A stretch of 55,940 nt of DNA from Microcystis aeruginosa Ma_SC_T_19800800_S464. GTDB lineage: Bacteria > Cyanobacteriota > Cyanobacteriia > Cyanobacteriales > Microcystaceae. Made by a program: the position numbers and the translations under genes. The stretch is from contig SFBL01000225.1 of assembly GCA_007095785.1 (NCBI GenBank), positions 1 to 55,940 on the forward strand. The letters run 5' to 3'. The stretch's first letter is position 1. The number at the start of each line of letters is the position of its first letter. Below are positions 29,046-38,243 of the stretch, piece after piece. Below the pieces are notes generated by a model. That model searched no databases, had not been told where the DNA came from, and saw only the letters and a list, made by a program, of their open reading frames with translations.

Positions 29046-29558
29046 ATGTCAAAAATGAACCATAACTCTCAAGACAAACAGAAATTACTCAAGCTGTTAC
29101 TACAAAAAAAAGGAATCGGTGTAAAAACAAATACGATACCTCCTAGGAATCCGTCTCAACTTGTACCGCTTTCTTTTTCTCAAGAACGACTTTGGTTTTT
29201 GTACCAATTAGAAGCTAACGGCTATACCTATAATATGCCGTTTCGCTTTCAAATTGACGGCAATTTGGACGTTAATATCTTTAGAAAAGCTTTGGAAACT
29301 ATTATGCAACGTCATGAATTGTTGCGAACTTGTTTTCAAGAAGTTGACAAAACTCCTCGACAAATTATTAAACTAAAAATTCAGTTAAATTTGCCTTTAT
29401 TGGATTTACTACAAGAACTTTCTCATTTATATGAAGCTTTTGACAAAAATAATCTAATCCTTGATCAAATTTCCCTATTCAATACGGTGATTTTCCCGTT
29501 TGGCAAAGACAACAGTTATTTTGCATATTTTACTAAAAGTGGGTTTTTAACACAATAA
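29046..29558 (+). pseudogene. NRPS condensation-domain fragment with internal deletion and frameshift
   Basis: The reading frame starts like the C-PCP protein at 26391: both contain SQDxQKLLKLLLQKKGI, then an NTIP segment. It continues as a condensation domain (PLSFSQERLWFLYQLE, RHELLRTCFQE) to IIKLKIQLNLPLL. It then jumps directly to LLQELSHLYEAF, which normally lies about 80 residues later. The HHxxxDG active site is therefore deleted. After that the frame is lost: the other frame encodes IQYGDFPVWQRQQL (29477-29518), the next C-domain motif, and stops at 29534-29536. Nothing of an A or PCP domain remains. It is a remnant of a terminal NRPS gene, perhaps aerM-like. Confidence 0.85.
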
Positions 29559-29637
29559 ATGTCGATTTAATCATACCCGATAAGCTGAATTGCACCAGCT
29601 TATCTCATCCATTCATTAATTTCACGAGTAAAATCTT

Positions 29638-30246
29638 ATGTTTAATTTAAAACATCAATTATATTTATTAATTTCAAAATTTTTAGAAAAACAAAAACGG
29701 ATCGAAAAACATAAAAAACTTTCCGACAATGCTACATTTCACAGTTCCGTCAAATTTATCGGAAAGTGTATAAACTATAGGGAGGATAAAACTCTAATTC
29801 AAATTGGAGAGAATACAGTAATTATCGGAGAATTAGTTATATTTCCTTATGGTGGAAAAATAGAAATTGGTAAAAATTGTTATATTGGTGAGAAAACTCG
29901 AATTAGATCAGCCAATTCTATCAAAATTGACAACGAAGTTATAATTTCTGATGATGTCAATATTTATGATACCGATGCTCATTCATTAAATTATGTTTTA
30001 AGACATAAAGAATTTGTGGAAGTCGTGATTTTAAATAATCTGATTAAGGATGCTAAGGATGTTGATATACAATCTGCACCCGTGGTGATATAAGATCATG
30101 TTTGGATTGGATTTAATCTGGCAATTCTTAAAGGAGTTACGATGGGGAAAGGAGCAATTATTGGAGCAGGTTCGGTAGTGACAAAAGATGTAGAACCTTT
30201 TACAATAGTTGCTGGTAATCCTGCCAAAATTATCAAACGATTATGA
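29638..30246 (+). pseudogene. Left-handed beta-helix (hexapeptide) acyltransferase with an in-frame stop
   Basis: The first 151 codons encode the N-terminal part of a sugar/antibiotic O-acyltransferase, with hexapeptide-like repeats (IGENTVIIGEL, IEIGKNCYIGEKTRI, DNEVIISDDVNIYD) and TDAHS. A TAA at 30091-30093 interrupts the frame exactly where the family has a Glu (PVVI-stop-DHVWIG). The same frame then continues [20 protein letters not shown] and [10 protein letters not shown], and ends at 30246. A single GAA-to-TAA change explains it. It lies inside the aer region between the NRPS fragment and aerN, so it was probably a tailoring gene. A sequencing error must be excluded. Confidence 0.85.
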
Positions 30247-30418
30247 ATCTGATTCAATTCGGTTAGTATTCATTCCTGAACTGTAGAAAATCCCGAAAAT
30301 AGTAATAATATAATTTCTGATAATAATGCAGATTTTTATGGTATGCTGAATTAGTGTCTAACTCAAGAGATAGACATTCAAAGTTATAATGTCACCATTT
30401 TAGCGCAAGGAGAATCCC

Positions 30419-32413
30419 ATGAGTGTTGCAGAAAAAACCTCAGATAGTATAAATCTCAAAGAAGATGTCCGAACTTTCAATCAATCTCTTCAAGAATTTT
30501 TAAGATTTATTCAAGTTTATTGGTATCCTAAAGAACACCAGGATAGAGCCTTTTCACAGATTATTCGTTCCTGGGGAATGCTCGTTTTATTGTTTTTATT
30601 ATTAGTGGGATTAGTAGGTCTTAATGCGTTTAATAGTTTTGTTTTTAGAGACTTAATTACCTTCACAGAAGCTAGGAATGTAGAAAAATTAACTCATCTT
30701 GTCATTATTTATGGGATTACCCTAGGCAGCATGACGTTTTTCGGAGGATTGTCCAAGTTTCTTAAAAAACTAATTGCGCTGGATTGGTATCAATGGATCA
30801 ATAGTAGTATCTTGCAAAAATATTTTAAAAATCGTGCTTATTATCAAATCAATTTTAAAGGCGATATAGAAAATCCTGATCAACGTTTATCCCAAGAAAT
30901 TCAACCCATCACCAGAACAACGATGGACTTTTTAACAACCTGCGTCGAAAAACTCATGGAGATGCTGGTTTTTATTGTCATCCTTTGGTCAATTTCTAAA
31001 ACCATTTCTATAGTGCTTCTGGTTTATACGATTATTGGAAATATTCTTGCTACCTATATTACTCAACAATTAAATAAAGTCAGTAAACAACAATTAGAAA
31101 CCGAAGGAAACTATAAATACGCCATTACTCATGTTCGGACTCACGCCGAATCAATTGCATTTTTTAGAGGAGAAGAAAAAGAGTTAAATATTATTCAAAG
31201 GAAGTTCAATCAGTTGATTAAAATTATCATTGAAAAAATTAATTGGGAAAGAAACCAAGAATTTTTTAACCGCGGCTATGAATCCATAGTTCAAATTTTC
31301 CCTTTTTTAATTGTTTCCCCATTATATATTAGTGGTGAAATTGAGTTTGGACAAGTTAATCAAGCCAGCTATTGTTGCTATTTCTTTTCCACAGCTTTAT
31401 CCGTGTTAGTCGATGAATTTGGACGCTCCGGTGAGTTTATTAATTATATTGAACGTTTAGAAGATTTTTCCCAAGCTTTAGATACTGTAAGCGAACAAAC
31501 CAACCAGGTTAATACCATTAAAGTCATTGAAGATAACAATCTAACTTTTGAGGATGTCACCTTACAAACTCCCGATGCTGCTAAAGTGATTGTCGAACAT
31601 TTATCCCTGTCCGTTGAACCAGGGGAAGGTTTATTAATTGTTGGTCCAAGTGGTCGAGGAAAAAGTTCTCTTTTACGCGCTATTTCTGGGTTATGGAATA
31701 CAGGTACAGGTCATTTGGTGCGACCTCCCCTCGACGATTTATTATTTTTACCCCAACGTCCTTATATCATTTTAGGAAACCTGCGCGAACAGCTAATTTA
31801 TCCTCAAACGACAACGGAGATGAGTGAATCCCAATTAAAAGAAATCTTACAAGAAGTTAACCTGCAAGATGTTCTTAATCGCATCAAAAATTTTGATGAG
31901 GAAGTGGATTGGGAAAATATTTTATCTTTAGGAGAACAACAGCGTCTAGCCTTTGCGCGACTATTCGTTAATCAGCCAGATTTTGTGATTTTAGATGAAG
32001 CCACCAGTGCTTTAGATTTAAAAAATGAAGATCATTTATATAAACAGTTACAACAAACTGGCAAGACCTTTATTAGTGTCGGACATCGAGAAAGTTTGTT
32101 TAACTATCATCAAAGGGTTTTGGAACTTTCCGAGGATTCTACTTGGCGTTTAATGAGAATGGCAGACTATCATCCATCAGCAGCGATTGCAACTCATACC
32201 AACAATGAGCAAACCGTTGATGAAACGATAGAAATTGTCTCTGAAATAAACAATCAAGACAATTTTACCCATCAAGAAATGCAAAAACTGACTAACTATA
32301 GCTTAAGTACAATCAAAAATAAAGCCAGTCGAGATCAAACGATTATTGCCAATGATGGCATGAGCTATCGTTATGACAAAACCCTTGATATTGCCAAATG
32401 GGTGAGAGTATAG
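30419..32413 (+). CDS. aerN: AerN-like ABC exporter (permease and ATPase fused)
   Basis: The protein is 664 aa. The N-terminal half (about 50-340) has several membrane helices of the SbmA/BacA-like (ABC_membrane_2) type. The ATPase follows, with Walker A GPSGRGKSS near 409-417, signature LSLGEQQRLAFARL near 502, Walker B FVILDEATSALD near 522 and H-loop SVGHRESL. This arrangement is found in half-transporters encoded with cyanobacterial peptide clusters, where they are thought to export the product. After the ATPase there is an extra segment of about 85 residues (from MADYHPSAA) ending TLDIAKWVRV, unusual for an ABC half-transporter. It is preceded by AAGGAG and ends the aer region. Confidence 0.85.
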   Translation: MSVAEKTSDSINLKEDVRTFNQSLQEFLRFIQVYWYPKEHQDRAFSQIIRSWGMLVLLFLLLVGLVGLNAFNSFVFRDLITFTEARNVEKLTHLVIIYGITLGSMTFFGGLSKFLKKLIALDWYQWINSSILQKYFKNRAYYQINFKGDIENPDQRLSQEIQPITRTTMDFLTTCVEKLMEMLVFIVILWSISKTISIVLLVYTIIGNILATYITQQLNKVSKQQLETEGNYKYAITHVRTHAESIAFFRGEEKELNIIQRKFNQLIKIIIEKINWERNQEFFNRGYESIVQIFPFLIVSPLYISGEIEFGQVNQASYCCYFFSTALSVLVDEFGRSGEFINYIERLEDFSQALDTVSEQTNQVNTIKVIEDNNLTFEDVTLQTPDAAKVIVEHLSLSVEPGEGLLIVGPSGRGKSSLLRAISGLWNTGTGHLVRPPLDDLLFLPQRPYIILGNLREQLIYPQTTTEMSESQLKEILQEVNLQDVLNRIKNFDEEVDWENILSLGEQQRLAFARLFVNQPDFVILDEATSALDLKNEDHLYKQLQQTGKTFISVGHRESLFNYHQRVLELSEDSTWRLMRMADYHPSAAIATHTNNEQTVDETIEIVSEINNQDNFTHQEMQKLTNYSLSTIKNKASRDQTIIANDGMSYRYDKTLDIAKWVRV

Positions 32414-32426
32414 CTTCTCAGGTGGA

Positions 32427-32879
32427 TTAAAATCCGCCGGGGCTTAAATAACTGGGATTTTCCTGTAGGGAAGTATCGAAGGGATTGGGTAAATCTTGGG
32501 TGCGAATTAAGGGGCCAGACTGTTGCTGTTGCATGACATCATAGTATAAAGTTTCGGTTAATTTGGCATCCCGGGTAATCAGATTATCGAAATAGGAACC
32601 TTGGGGAAAAGTACGCCAACCCAAAAGAGAGTTGAACTGTCCTAAAATGTTGGTATAGTCGTAGAAACGACCCGTATTGTTATTAACAGCGCGGTTAAAC
32701 AAACCAGGGATATTATTAAATCCTACCGCCGTATCAGGAGAGGGGACAATTTGCAATTGTTGGGTTTTTACCGGTGGGGGATTGGTGGCGGGTGGAGTTT
32801 CGGCGATCGCATTAGACGAACTCAACCAGACTAAACCGGTTAAACAAAACAGGGAAGGAAGTAAAAACTTAGCGCGCAT
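32427..32879 (-). CDS. Secreted hypothetical protein
   Basis: Two ATGs are possible (32897 and 32879); the second (MRAKFLLPSLFCLTGLVW) gives a normal Sec signal peptide cleaved near SNAIAE. The mature protein is about 125 aa, rich in Pro, Asn and Gln, and has no domain that I recognise (QLQIVPSPDTAVGFNNIPGL, NNNTGRFYDYTNILGQFNSL). It is convergent with aerN, with only 13 bases between the stops, and divergent from pyrE. It looks like a cyanobacterium-specific periplasmic protein. The function is unknown. Confidence 0.7.
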   Translation of the reverse strand: MRAKFLLPSLFCLTGLVWLSSSNAIAETPPATNPPPVKTQQLQIVPSPDTAVGFNNIPGLFNRAVNNNTGRFYDYTNILGQFNSLLGWRTFPQGSYFDNLITRDAKLTETLYYDVMQQQQSGPLIRTQDLPNPFDTSLQENPSYLSPGGF

Positions 32880-33034
32880 GGGTAAAAATCTCCTCACAGG
32901 GGTAGGGTTAATTAAAAAATTGGTTCAATGGGATGAGAAAGAAATCAATACTAGCGATCGAGTCAATATATAATGACTTTTGGCTTAATTGTAACTGAAA
33001 TTTTGGAGTCGGTTAGGCTCCCAATCCTGAAAAT

Positions 33035-33622
33035 ATGGCTAATTCCTCGGTAGCGACTCTCGATACTGCTTCCCTGCGTCAATTTATCCTTGATGCTCTT
33101 GTGCTTCTTGCCTATCGAGAGGGAGATTTCACCCTGTCTTCAGGACAAAAAAGCAGCTACTATATCAACGGTAAACAAGTTACTCTCACTGGGGAGGGAG
33201 CTTTAGCCGTGGGGCGTTTATTGCTGTCTCTACTGCCTCCAGATACCCAAGCGGTGGCAGGATTAACCCTAGGGGCGGATCCGATTGTCAGCGCCGTTAG
33301 TGTGGTATCTGCCTACGAAAATCGCCCGATTCCAGCTTTAATCGTCCGTAAAGAGGCAAAAGGTCACGGTACTATGGCTTATATCGAGGGGCCAACTTTA
33401 AAACCTGGGGCTGCGGTGGTTGTCCTCGAAGATGTGGTGACAACGGGGAAAAGTGCCATGGTAGCGGTAGAAAGATTACGCGATGCGGGTTATCAAGTAG
33501 ATTTAATCATTGCTTTGGTGGATAGAGAGCAAGGAGGGGCGGAATTTTACCAATCTCAGGGAATACAGTTTCAAGCTTTGTTTTCGATTCGGGACCTACA
33601 GGCGGCTTATCAGAAAAAATAG
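33035..33622 (+). CDS. pyrE: Orotate phosphoribosyltransferase
   Basis: The protein is 195 aa. It transfers ribose phosphate from PRPP to orotate, giving OMP in pyrimidine synthesis. FTLSSGQKSSYYINGKQVTL (about 29-48) is the N-terminal family motif. VRKEAKGHGTMAYIEG near 108-123 is the catalytic loop, and VVVLEDVVTTGKSAMVAVE near 129-147 is the PRPP-binding motif with its paired acidic residues. The length is normal. It is a single gene, not in an operon with other pyr genes here. Confidence 0.95.
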   Translation: MANSSVATLDTASLRQFILDALVLLAYREGDFTLSSGQKSSYYINGKQVTLTGEGALAVGRLLLSLLPPDTQAVAGLTLGADPIVSAVSVVSAYENRPIPALIVRKEAKGHGTMAYIEGPTLKPGAAVVVLEDVVTTGKSAMVAVERLRDAGYQVDLIIALVDREQGGAEFYQSQGIQFQALFSIRDLQAAYQKK

Positions 33623-34149
33623 CGGCGATTGGCGAGAAACGCTCGATAACTGGGTTTTAAAAGTCGGATTGGCTCTGGGGATAAACCACAAAGGCACAAA
33701 GAACACAAAGAGGAAGACAGATTCGAGCGGGCTGCTTTCATTGCCTAAACGATAAGTTAAGTAGGTAGGCGTTAAAAATGATCAGATATCCCCCCTTATC
33801 AAGGGGGGACTAAGGGGGGCAGGGGGGATCGAATTTAAAATCCATTTTAAATTTAATTATAACCAGCTACTTAACTAGATTTTTTTCCTGTGAATAATTG
33901 ATAACTAGCTGAGGTTGTCGGCGCTAAGAAACAGTGGGGAACATTGATAGATTCAGAGTCTAACTATTGACTAATACCTATTCTCGCACGGGGAATCAAG
34001 ATTGCTTGACTCTCTTGGCTGCTAATGAGTTGAAGCCTTTGTCACTTTACTGACAACCCTCAGACCGACTAACTGTATACTAGGCTATAAGATTTGCTTA
34101 AAAATCTTCAGACCATGCCGAACTATCGACAGTACAGCGATCGCCAAAT
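33623..34149. other. Intergenic region between pyrE and ndhA
   Basis: About 527 bases without a gene. It contains one strong GC hairpin (33790-33808) in a C6/G6 repeat of a kind seen across cyanobacterial genomes. A HIP1 octamer overlaps the start of ndhA. The ndh promoter should lie in the last 200 bases, but no box could be fixed by eye. Confidence 0.6.
33790..33808. repeat. GC-rich hairpin repeat (CCCCCCTT/AAGGGGGG)
   Basis: CCCCCCTT and AAGGGGGG pair perfectly around a 3-base loop. They are followed by two further G6 runs to 33827. It is a dispersed cyanobacterial-type repeat and could also end pyrE transcription. Confidence 0.65.
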
Positions 34150-35268
34150 ATGAATCAAGGCATAGATTTACAAGAAAGTTTCATTAAATCCCTAACAGAC
34201 TTGGGATTAAGTGGAGGACTGGCTAAAGCGATTTGGATGCCTTTACCCATGTTCCTGATGATTATAGCCGCCACGGTGGGGGTTTTAGTCTGCGTCTGGT
34301 TAGAAAGGAAAATTTCCGCCGCCGTCCAACAGCGTATCGGGCCCGAATACGCAGGACCATTAGGCGTTTTACAACCGGTCGCCGACGGCCTGAAATTAGT
34401 CTTTAAAGAAGATGTCGTCCCCGCTAAGGCTGACCCTTGGTTATTCCTCTTTGGGCCAATTTTGGTGGTGATGCCGGTGTTTGTCTCCTATCTCATCGTC
34501 CCCTTCGGTCAAAATCTGCTGATTACCGACCTAAACGTGGGGATCTTTTTATGGATTTCCTTGTCCAGTATTGCCCCCATTGGCTTATTAATGGCGGGTT
34601 ATGCCTCAAATAATAAGTATTCCTTACTGGGAGGCCTGCGGGCGGCGGCGCAATCGATTAGTTATGAAATTCCCTTGGCTTTATCGGTATTAGCGATCGC
34701 GATGATGTCTAATAGTCTCAGTACCATTGATATTGTCGAACAACAATCCGGTTATGGCATTTTAGGCTGGAATATCTGGCGCCAACCGGTGGGTTTTCTG
34801 ATTTTCTGGATTGCCGCTTTAGCTGAGTGTGAACGTCTGCCTTTCGATTTACCAGAAGCGGAGGAGGAATTAGTCGCCGGTTATCAAACCGAATACGCAG
34901 GGATGAAATTCGCTCTCTTTTATGTGGGTTCCTACGTTAACCTCGTGCTGTCGGCCCTAGTTTTCGCGGTCCTCTATCTTGGCGGTTGGGAATTTCCTAT
35001 CCCCGTCAATGCTTTAGCTGGCTGGTTGGGAGTCAGTGAAACCAATCCCTGGCTACAAATTATCACCGCGTCCCTAGGGATTACGATGACAGTATTAAAG
35101 GCCTATTTCCTCATCTTCATCGCTATTCTCTTGCGTTGGACCGTACCCCGGGTTCGCATTGACCAATTACTCGATTTAGGCTGGAAATTCCTCCTACCGG
35201 TATCTTTAGTTAACCTACTACTTACCGCCGCCCTAAAACTAGCTTTTCCCTTTGCTTTTGGCGGTTAA
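34150..35268 (+). CDS. ndhA: NAD(P)H-quinone oxidoreductase subunit 1 (NdhA)
   Basis: The protein is 372 aa. It is the membrane subunit of NDH-1 at the junction of the peripheral and membrane arms, near the plastoquinone site. It has about eight transmembrane helices. Conserved segments include [20 protein letters not shown] near 52-71, the loop [20 protein letters not shown] near 227-246, and [20 protein letters not shown] near the C-terminus. It is the first gene of the ndhA-ndhI-ndhG-ndhE cluster, the standard cyanobacterial order. Confidence 0.97.
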   Translation: MNQGIDLQESFIKSLTDLGLSGGLAKAIWMPLPMFLMIIAATVGVLVCVWLERKISAAVQQRIGPEYAGPLGVLQPVADGLKLVFKEDVVPAKADPWLFLFGPILVVMPVFVSYLIVPFGQNLLITDLNVGIFLWISLSSIAPIGLLMAGYASNNKYSLLGGLRAAAQSISYEIPLALSVLAIAMMSNSLSTIDIVEQQSGYGILGWNIWRQPVGFLIFWIAALAECERLPFDLPEAEEELVAGYQTEYAGMKFALFYVGSYVNLVLSALVFAVLYLGGWEFPIPVNALAGWLGVSETNPWLQIITASLGITMTVLKAYFLIFIAILLRWTVPRVRIDQLLDLGWKFLLPVSLVNLLLTAALKLAFPFAFGG

Positions 35269-35310
35269 TTTCCTTTTTTGCCCTTTTAACCCACTACCCC
35301 TCTGACCATC

Positions 35311-35883
35311 ATGTTTAACATCCTCAAACAAGTCAGCGATTACGCCAAAGGTAGCATTCAAGCGGCGAAATACATCGGCGAAGGTTTATCCGTTACCTTC
35401 GATCATATGCGTCGTCGTCCGATTACCGTCCAGTATCCCTACGAAAAGTTAATTCCCTCGGAACGTTATCGGGGTAGAATTCACTTTGAGTTCGATAAAT
35501 GTATCGCTTGTGAAGTTTGTGTGCGAGTTTGTCCGATTAATTTACCTGTAGTGGATTGGACTTTTAACAAGGAAATTAAAAAGAAAGAACTCAAACACTA
35601 CAGTATCGATTTTGGGGTCTGTATTTTCTGCGGTAATTGTGTGGAATACTGTCCGACTAATTGCCTATCGATGACCGAAGAATACGAACTAGCGACCTAT
35701 GATCGTCATGAATTAAACTATGATAACGTCGCCCTAGGCCGTTTACCCTACAAAGTCACCCAAGACCCGATGGTGACACCTCTGAGGGAATTAGGTTATC
35801 TACCTAAAGGTGTCATCGAACCCCACGATTTACCCGCCGGTAGTCAACGCGCCGGTAAACGTCCCGAAGAAATCACTGATTAA
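35311..35883 (+). CDS. ndhI: NAD(P)H-quinone oxidoreductase subunit I (NdhI, 2x4Fe-4S)
   Basis: The protein is 190 aa. It carries two ferredoxin-like 4Fe-4S clusters of the NDH-1 peripheral arm: [16 protein letters not shown] near 64-79 and [16 protein letters not shown] near 103-118, each with the CxxCxxCxxxCP pattern. [20 protein letters not shown] precedes the first cluster. It starts 42 bases after ndhA. Confidence 0.97.
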   Translation: MFNILKQVSDYAKGSIQAAKYIGEGLSVTFDHMRRRPITVQYPYEKLIPSERYRGRIHFEFDKCIACEVCVRVCPINLPVVDWTFNKEIKKKELKHYSIDFGVCIFCGNCVEYCPTNCLSMTEEYELATYDRHELNYDNVALGRLPYKVTQDPMVTPLRELGYLPKGVIEPHDLPAGSQRAGKRPEEITD

Positions 35884-36023
35884 TTAGCAGTTAGGAGACT
35901 CCGAGACAGCTTTTTCTCCCCAATCCCCCCCGCAACGCGCACGCAGTGACCACTCCATCACCTAATCCCTGACTGATAACTAATAATTAATAACTCTCAA
36001 ACATAAAAGGAGATGAAACTACT

Positions 36024-36620
36024 GTGAATTTAGCCGAGGGCGTTCAAATAGTATCTTTTGGCATTTTAGCAGCCCTGGTAATTGGGACTGCTTTAGGCGT
36101 GGTACTATTATCTAATATCGTTTATTCCGCCTTTTTATTGGGTGGTGTTTTTATCAGCATTTCGGGTTTATATCTCTTACTAAATGCTGACTTTGTAGCG
36201 GCGGCACAAATTCTAATTTATGTGGGCGCGATTAACGTTTTAATTCTCTTTGCTATTATGCTTGTTAACAAGCAAGAGGACTTTTCTGATATTCCTAAAC
36301 GTTGGATTCGTCAGGCATCTACTGCTTTAGTTTGTGTGGGTTTATTTGTGCTGTTATCGACCATGGTTTTAATCACACCTTGGTCAATTTCTAGCACTTC
36401 TCCCGCCGTAGTGACTAATACTTTAGTAGCAATCGGTAAGCATTTCTTTAGTGATTTCTTGCTACCCTTTGAATTAGCTTCCGTGCTATTATTAATGGCC
36501 ATGGTCGGAGCAATTATTTTAGCTCGTCGTGACCTTATCCCCACCCTAAAAGCTGAAGAACCTACGGCCACAGCTTTAACATTACCCGAACGACCTAGAG
36601 AATTAACCGCCCCTAAATAA
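36024..36620 (+). CDS. ndhG: NAD(P)H-quinone oxidoreductase subunit 6 (NdhG)
   Basis: The protein is 198 aa with a GTG start at 36024 preceded by AGGAG at about 11 bases. It has five predicted membrane helices and the conserved [20 protein letters not shown] segment near 56-75. It is a proton-pumping arm subunit. The C-terminal tail ([15 protein letters not shown]) is hydrophilic. There is a gap of about 140 bases after ndhI and 19 bases before ndhE. Confidence 0.95.
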   Translation: MNLAEGVQIVSFGILAALVIGTALGVVLLSNIVYSAFLLGGVFISISGLYLLLNADFVAAAQILIYVGAINVLILFAIMLVNKQEDFSDIPKRWIRQASTALVCVGLFVLLSTMVLITPWSISSTSPAVVTNTLVAIGKHFFSDFLLPFELASVLLLMAMVGAIILARRDLIPTLKAEEPTATALTLPERPRELTAPK

Positions 36621-36639
36621 GACAAAAGAAAGAGGTATC

Positions 36640-36951
36640 ATGCAGATTCAGTTAGAGTATTATTTGTTATTAGCGGCGGCTTTATTTTGTATCGGAATTT
36701 ATGGTTTAGTCACCAGTCGCAATGCCGTCCGGGTTTTAATGTCGATCGAATTGATGCTCAATTCTGTTAACATTAACCTAATGGGTTTTTCCAACTATCT
36801 TGACCCCGCTAATATCCGAGGCCAAATTTTTACTATTTTCGTGATTACCGTAGCGGCAGCCGAAGCAGCCGTGGGTTTAGCGATTATCCTGACTATCTAT
36901 CGTAACCGCGACACGATCGATATGGAACAGTTTAATCTGCTCAAATGGTAA
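36640..36951 (+). CDS. ndhE: NAD(P)H-quinone oxidoreductase subunit 4L (NdhE)
   Basis: The protein is 103 aa, full length for NdhE/NuoK. It has three membrane helices, with the typical [20 protein letters not shown] and the glutamate-bearing [20 protein letters not shown]. It has a GAGG ribosome site. It is the last gene of the ndhAIGE operon, followed by a terminator hairpin. Confidence 0.96.
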   Translation: MQIQLEYYLLLAAALFCIGIYGLVTSRNAVRVLMSIELMLNSVNINLMGFSNYLDPANIRGQIFTIFVITVAAAEAAVGLAIILTIYRNRDTIDMEQFNLLKW

Positions 36952-36974
36952 GCTTTTAAATATTTACCCCCCCT

Positions 36975-37003
36975 CTCTCCCTTTTCTGGGGAGAGTTTTT
37001 TTT
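36975..37003 (+). terminator. Intrinsic terminator after ndhE
   Basis: CTCTCCC pairs with GGGGAGAG across a short loop and is followed by eight T residues. It ends the ndh operon before the convergent LptC-like gene. Confidence 0.8.
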
Positions 37004-37018
37004 GGCTAATTTTCCCTG

Positions 37019-38167
37019 TTAACGGGGATAAATCTCGGTGACAACTCGATCGGGGGAGCTACTGGTAACAACAATGTTATTATCTTCTAAAGTGCCGATC
37101 GCTTTATCGCCGGTAAGATTAAATTTTGGTTCCTGTTGTTTATAGATAATATTCCCCTCGGCCTCGACAATTTTTTCCGACATTTTCCAAGTTAAGATCT
37201 GACTATACAATTGCGCTCCAGTTTTCTGATTAATCCCCTTAACCCCATCCTTGAGATAAGCGATACGATTGCCTAATTCCACCACCACACGATTACCGGT
37301 AATAGTGATTTGATCTTGATATTGAAAAATTTCCGTGGGGCGATCGGAAGTTAGGGTACGATTTTGATAGTTCCAAATTGCCTGAGAACCAGAAATCTGT
37401 AAAGGTGGTTCTAAAGAGCGATATTCGAGGTTTTCTTGCAGGATAACCTGATTATTTTTTCTTTCCCAACGACCACCGATAGCAGTAAGGCGATCGATAA
37501 TAGTTTTACTAATATAGCGATCAAAAGCGACTTTTTGATCGGTACTAATGACCTGTTGCGGAATTTCCCAGTACAGGCGCTCGGTTTGCAGGACAACACG
37601 GGATTCCTTGGCGGTAGCCACCACTTGACCTTGTAATTCTAGTTTTTCTTGGCGCGTGTCGTAGCGTCCTTGGCGCGCCTTGGCTTCTAGTTGTAGATGA
37701 CTACCTTTGATCCCTTTGGGGGAGATTAAAATACCTTCCTTGGGTAGCCAACGCAATTCAGGCGCGTTAATAATGGCCTTATTGCGGGGATCCACAGCCA
37801 CAATATTATCTTTGAGGAGAATTTCCTGGCCTTCCTTGTAAACTTCACCGCGGTCAGCACTAACCTGTAAAACTACTTTCCCATCTTGATAGATATTACC
37901 TTTGATATTTTCCAGACGGGCAATTTTTTGGTCTTGGGTGTAGGTAGCTTTTTTGACTTGAATTTTCCAGAGGGGTTGTCCCGAGGGGTTAGCCTGTTCT
38001 AAGGTGGCATTATTGAGAATTAACCGGCCAGTTTCCTCGATTTTAGGCGATTCTGTTGGCGAAATTTTCGGCGGATCGGGGGGTTGACAGGCCGTTAATC
38101 CCAGCAAACCGATTAGAAGGGCAGCCCCGCGCCCAATTGATAATTTTAATTGTAACCGCTGCCTCAA
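37019..38167 (-). CDS. LptC/LptA-like lipoprotein (LPS export, periplasmic)
   Basis: The frame is open up to 38344, but the upstream part overlaps the protease gene. A TTG at 38167 with GGAG eight bases before it gives a good lipoprotein signal (LSIGRGAALLIGLLGLTAC, lipobox Cys), so this start is preferred; it is inference. The mature part has an LptC domain (ILNNATLEQANPSGQPLWKI) followed by OstA/LptA-like beta-jellyroll repeats (GNIYQDGKVVLQVSADRGEV, GNRVVVELGNRIAYL, EGNIIYKQQEPKFNLTGDKA). Such proteins bridge the inner-membrane LptBFG complex to the outer membrane. It lies directly downstream of the HtrA-type protease. Confidence 0.8.
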   Translation of the reverse strand: MRQRLQLKLSIGRGAALLIGLLGLTACQPPDPPKISPTESPKIEETGRLILNNATLEQANPSGQPLWKIQVKKATYTQDQKIARLENIKGNIYQDGKVVLQVSADRGEVYKEGQEILLKDNIVAVDPRNKAIINAPELRWLPKEGILISPKGIKGSHLQLEAKARQGRYDTRQEKLELQGQVVATAKESRVVLQTERLYWEIPQQVISTDQKVAFDRYISKTIIDRLTAIGGRWERKNNQVILQENLEYRSLEPPLQISGSQAIWNYQNRTLTSDRPTEIFQYQDQITITGNRVVVELGNRIAYLKDGVKGINQKTGAQLYSQILTWKMSEKIVEAEGNIIYKQQEPKFNLTGDKAIGTLEDNNIVVTSSSPDRVVTEIYPR

Positions 38168-38243
38168 TTTCGATCGCTCCGCTGCTATTTTCTCTCCTCC
38201 CAGTTTAGGGTAAGGAGTCGCCCCTTGACCGGTTGAAAGTAGT

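Noticed and set aside
9336-32413. A microcystin or cyanopeptolin cluster
   Set aside because: The A-KR-ACP loading protein, the Choi genes (BacA/BacB-like) and the lack of PKS modules fit aeruginosin instead.
9336-32413. A halogenase or glycosyltransferase in the cluster
   Set aside because: No flavin-halogenase motif or glycosyltransferase fold was found among the intact or broken genes.
33623-34149. A small RNA gene upstream of ndhA
   Set aside because: Only a generic C6/G6 hairpin repeat is present; no promoter-terminator pair was found.
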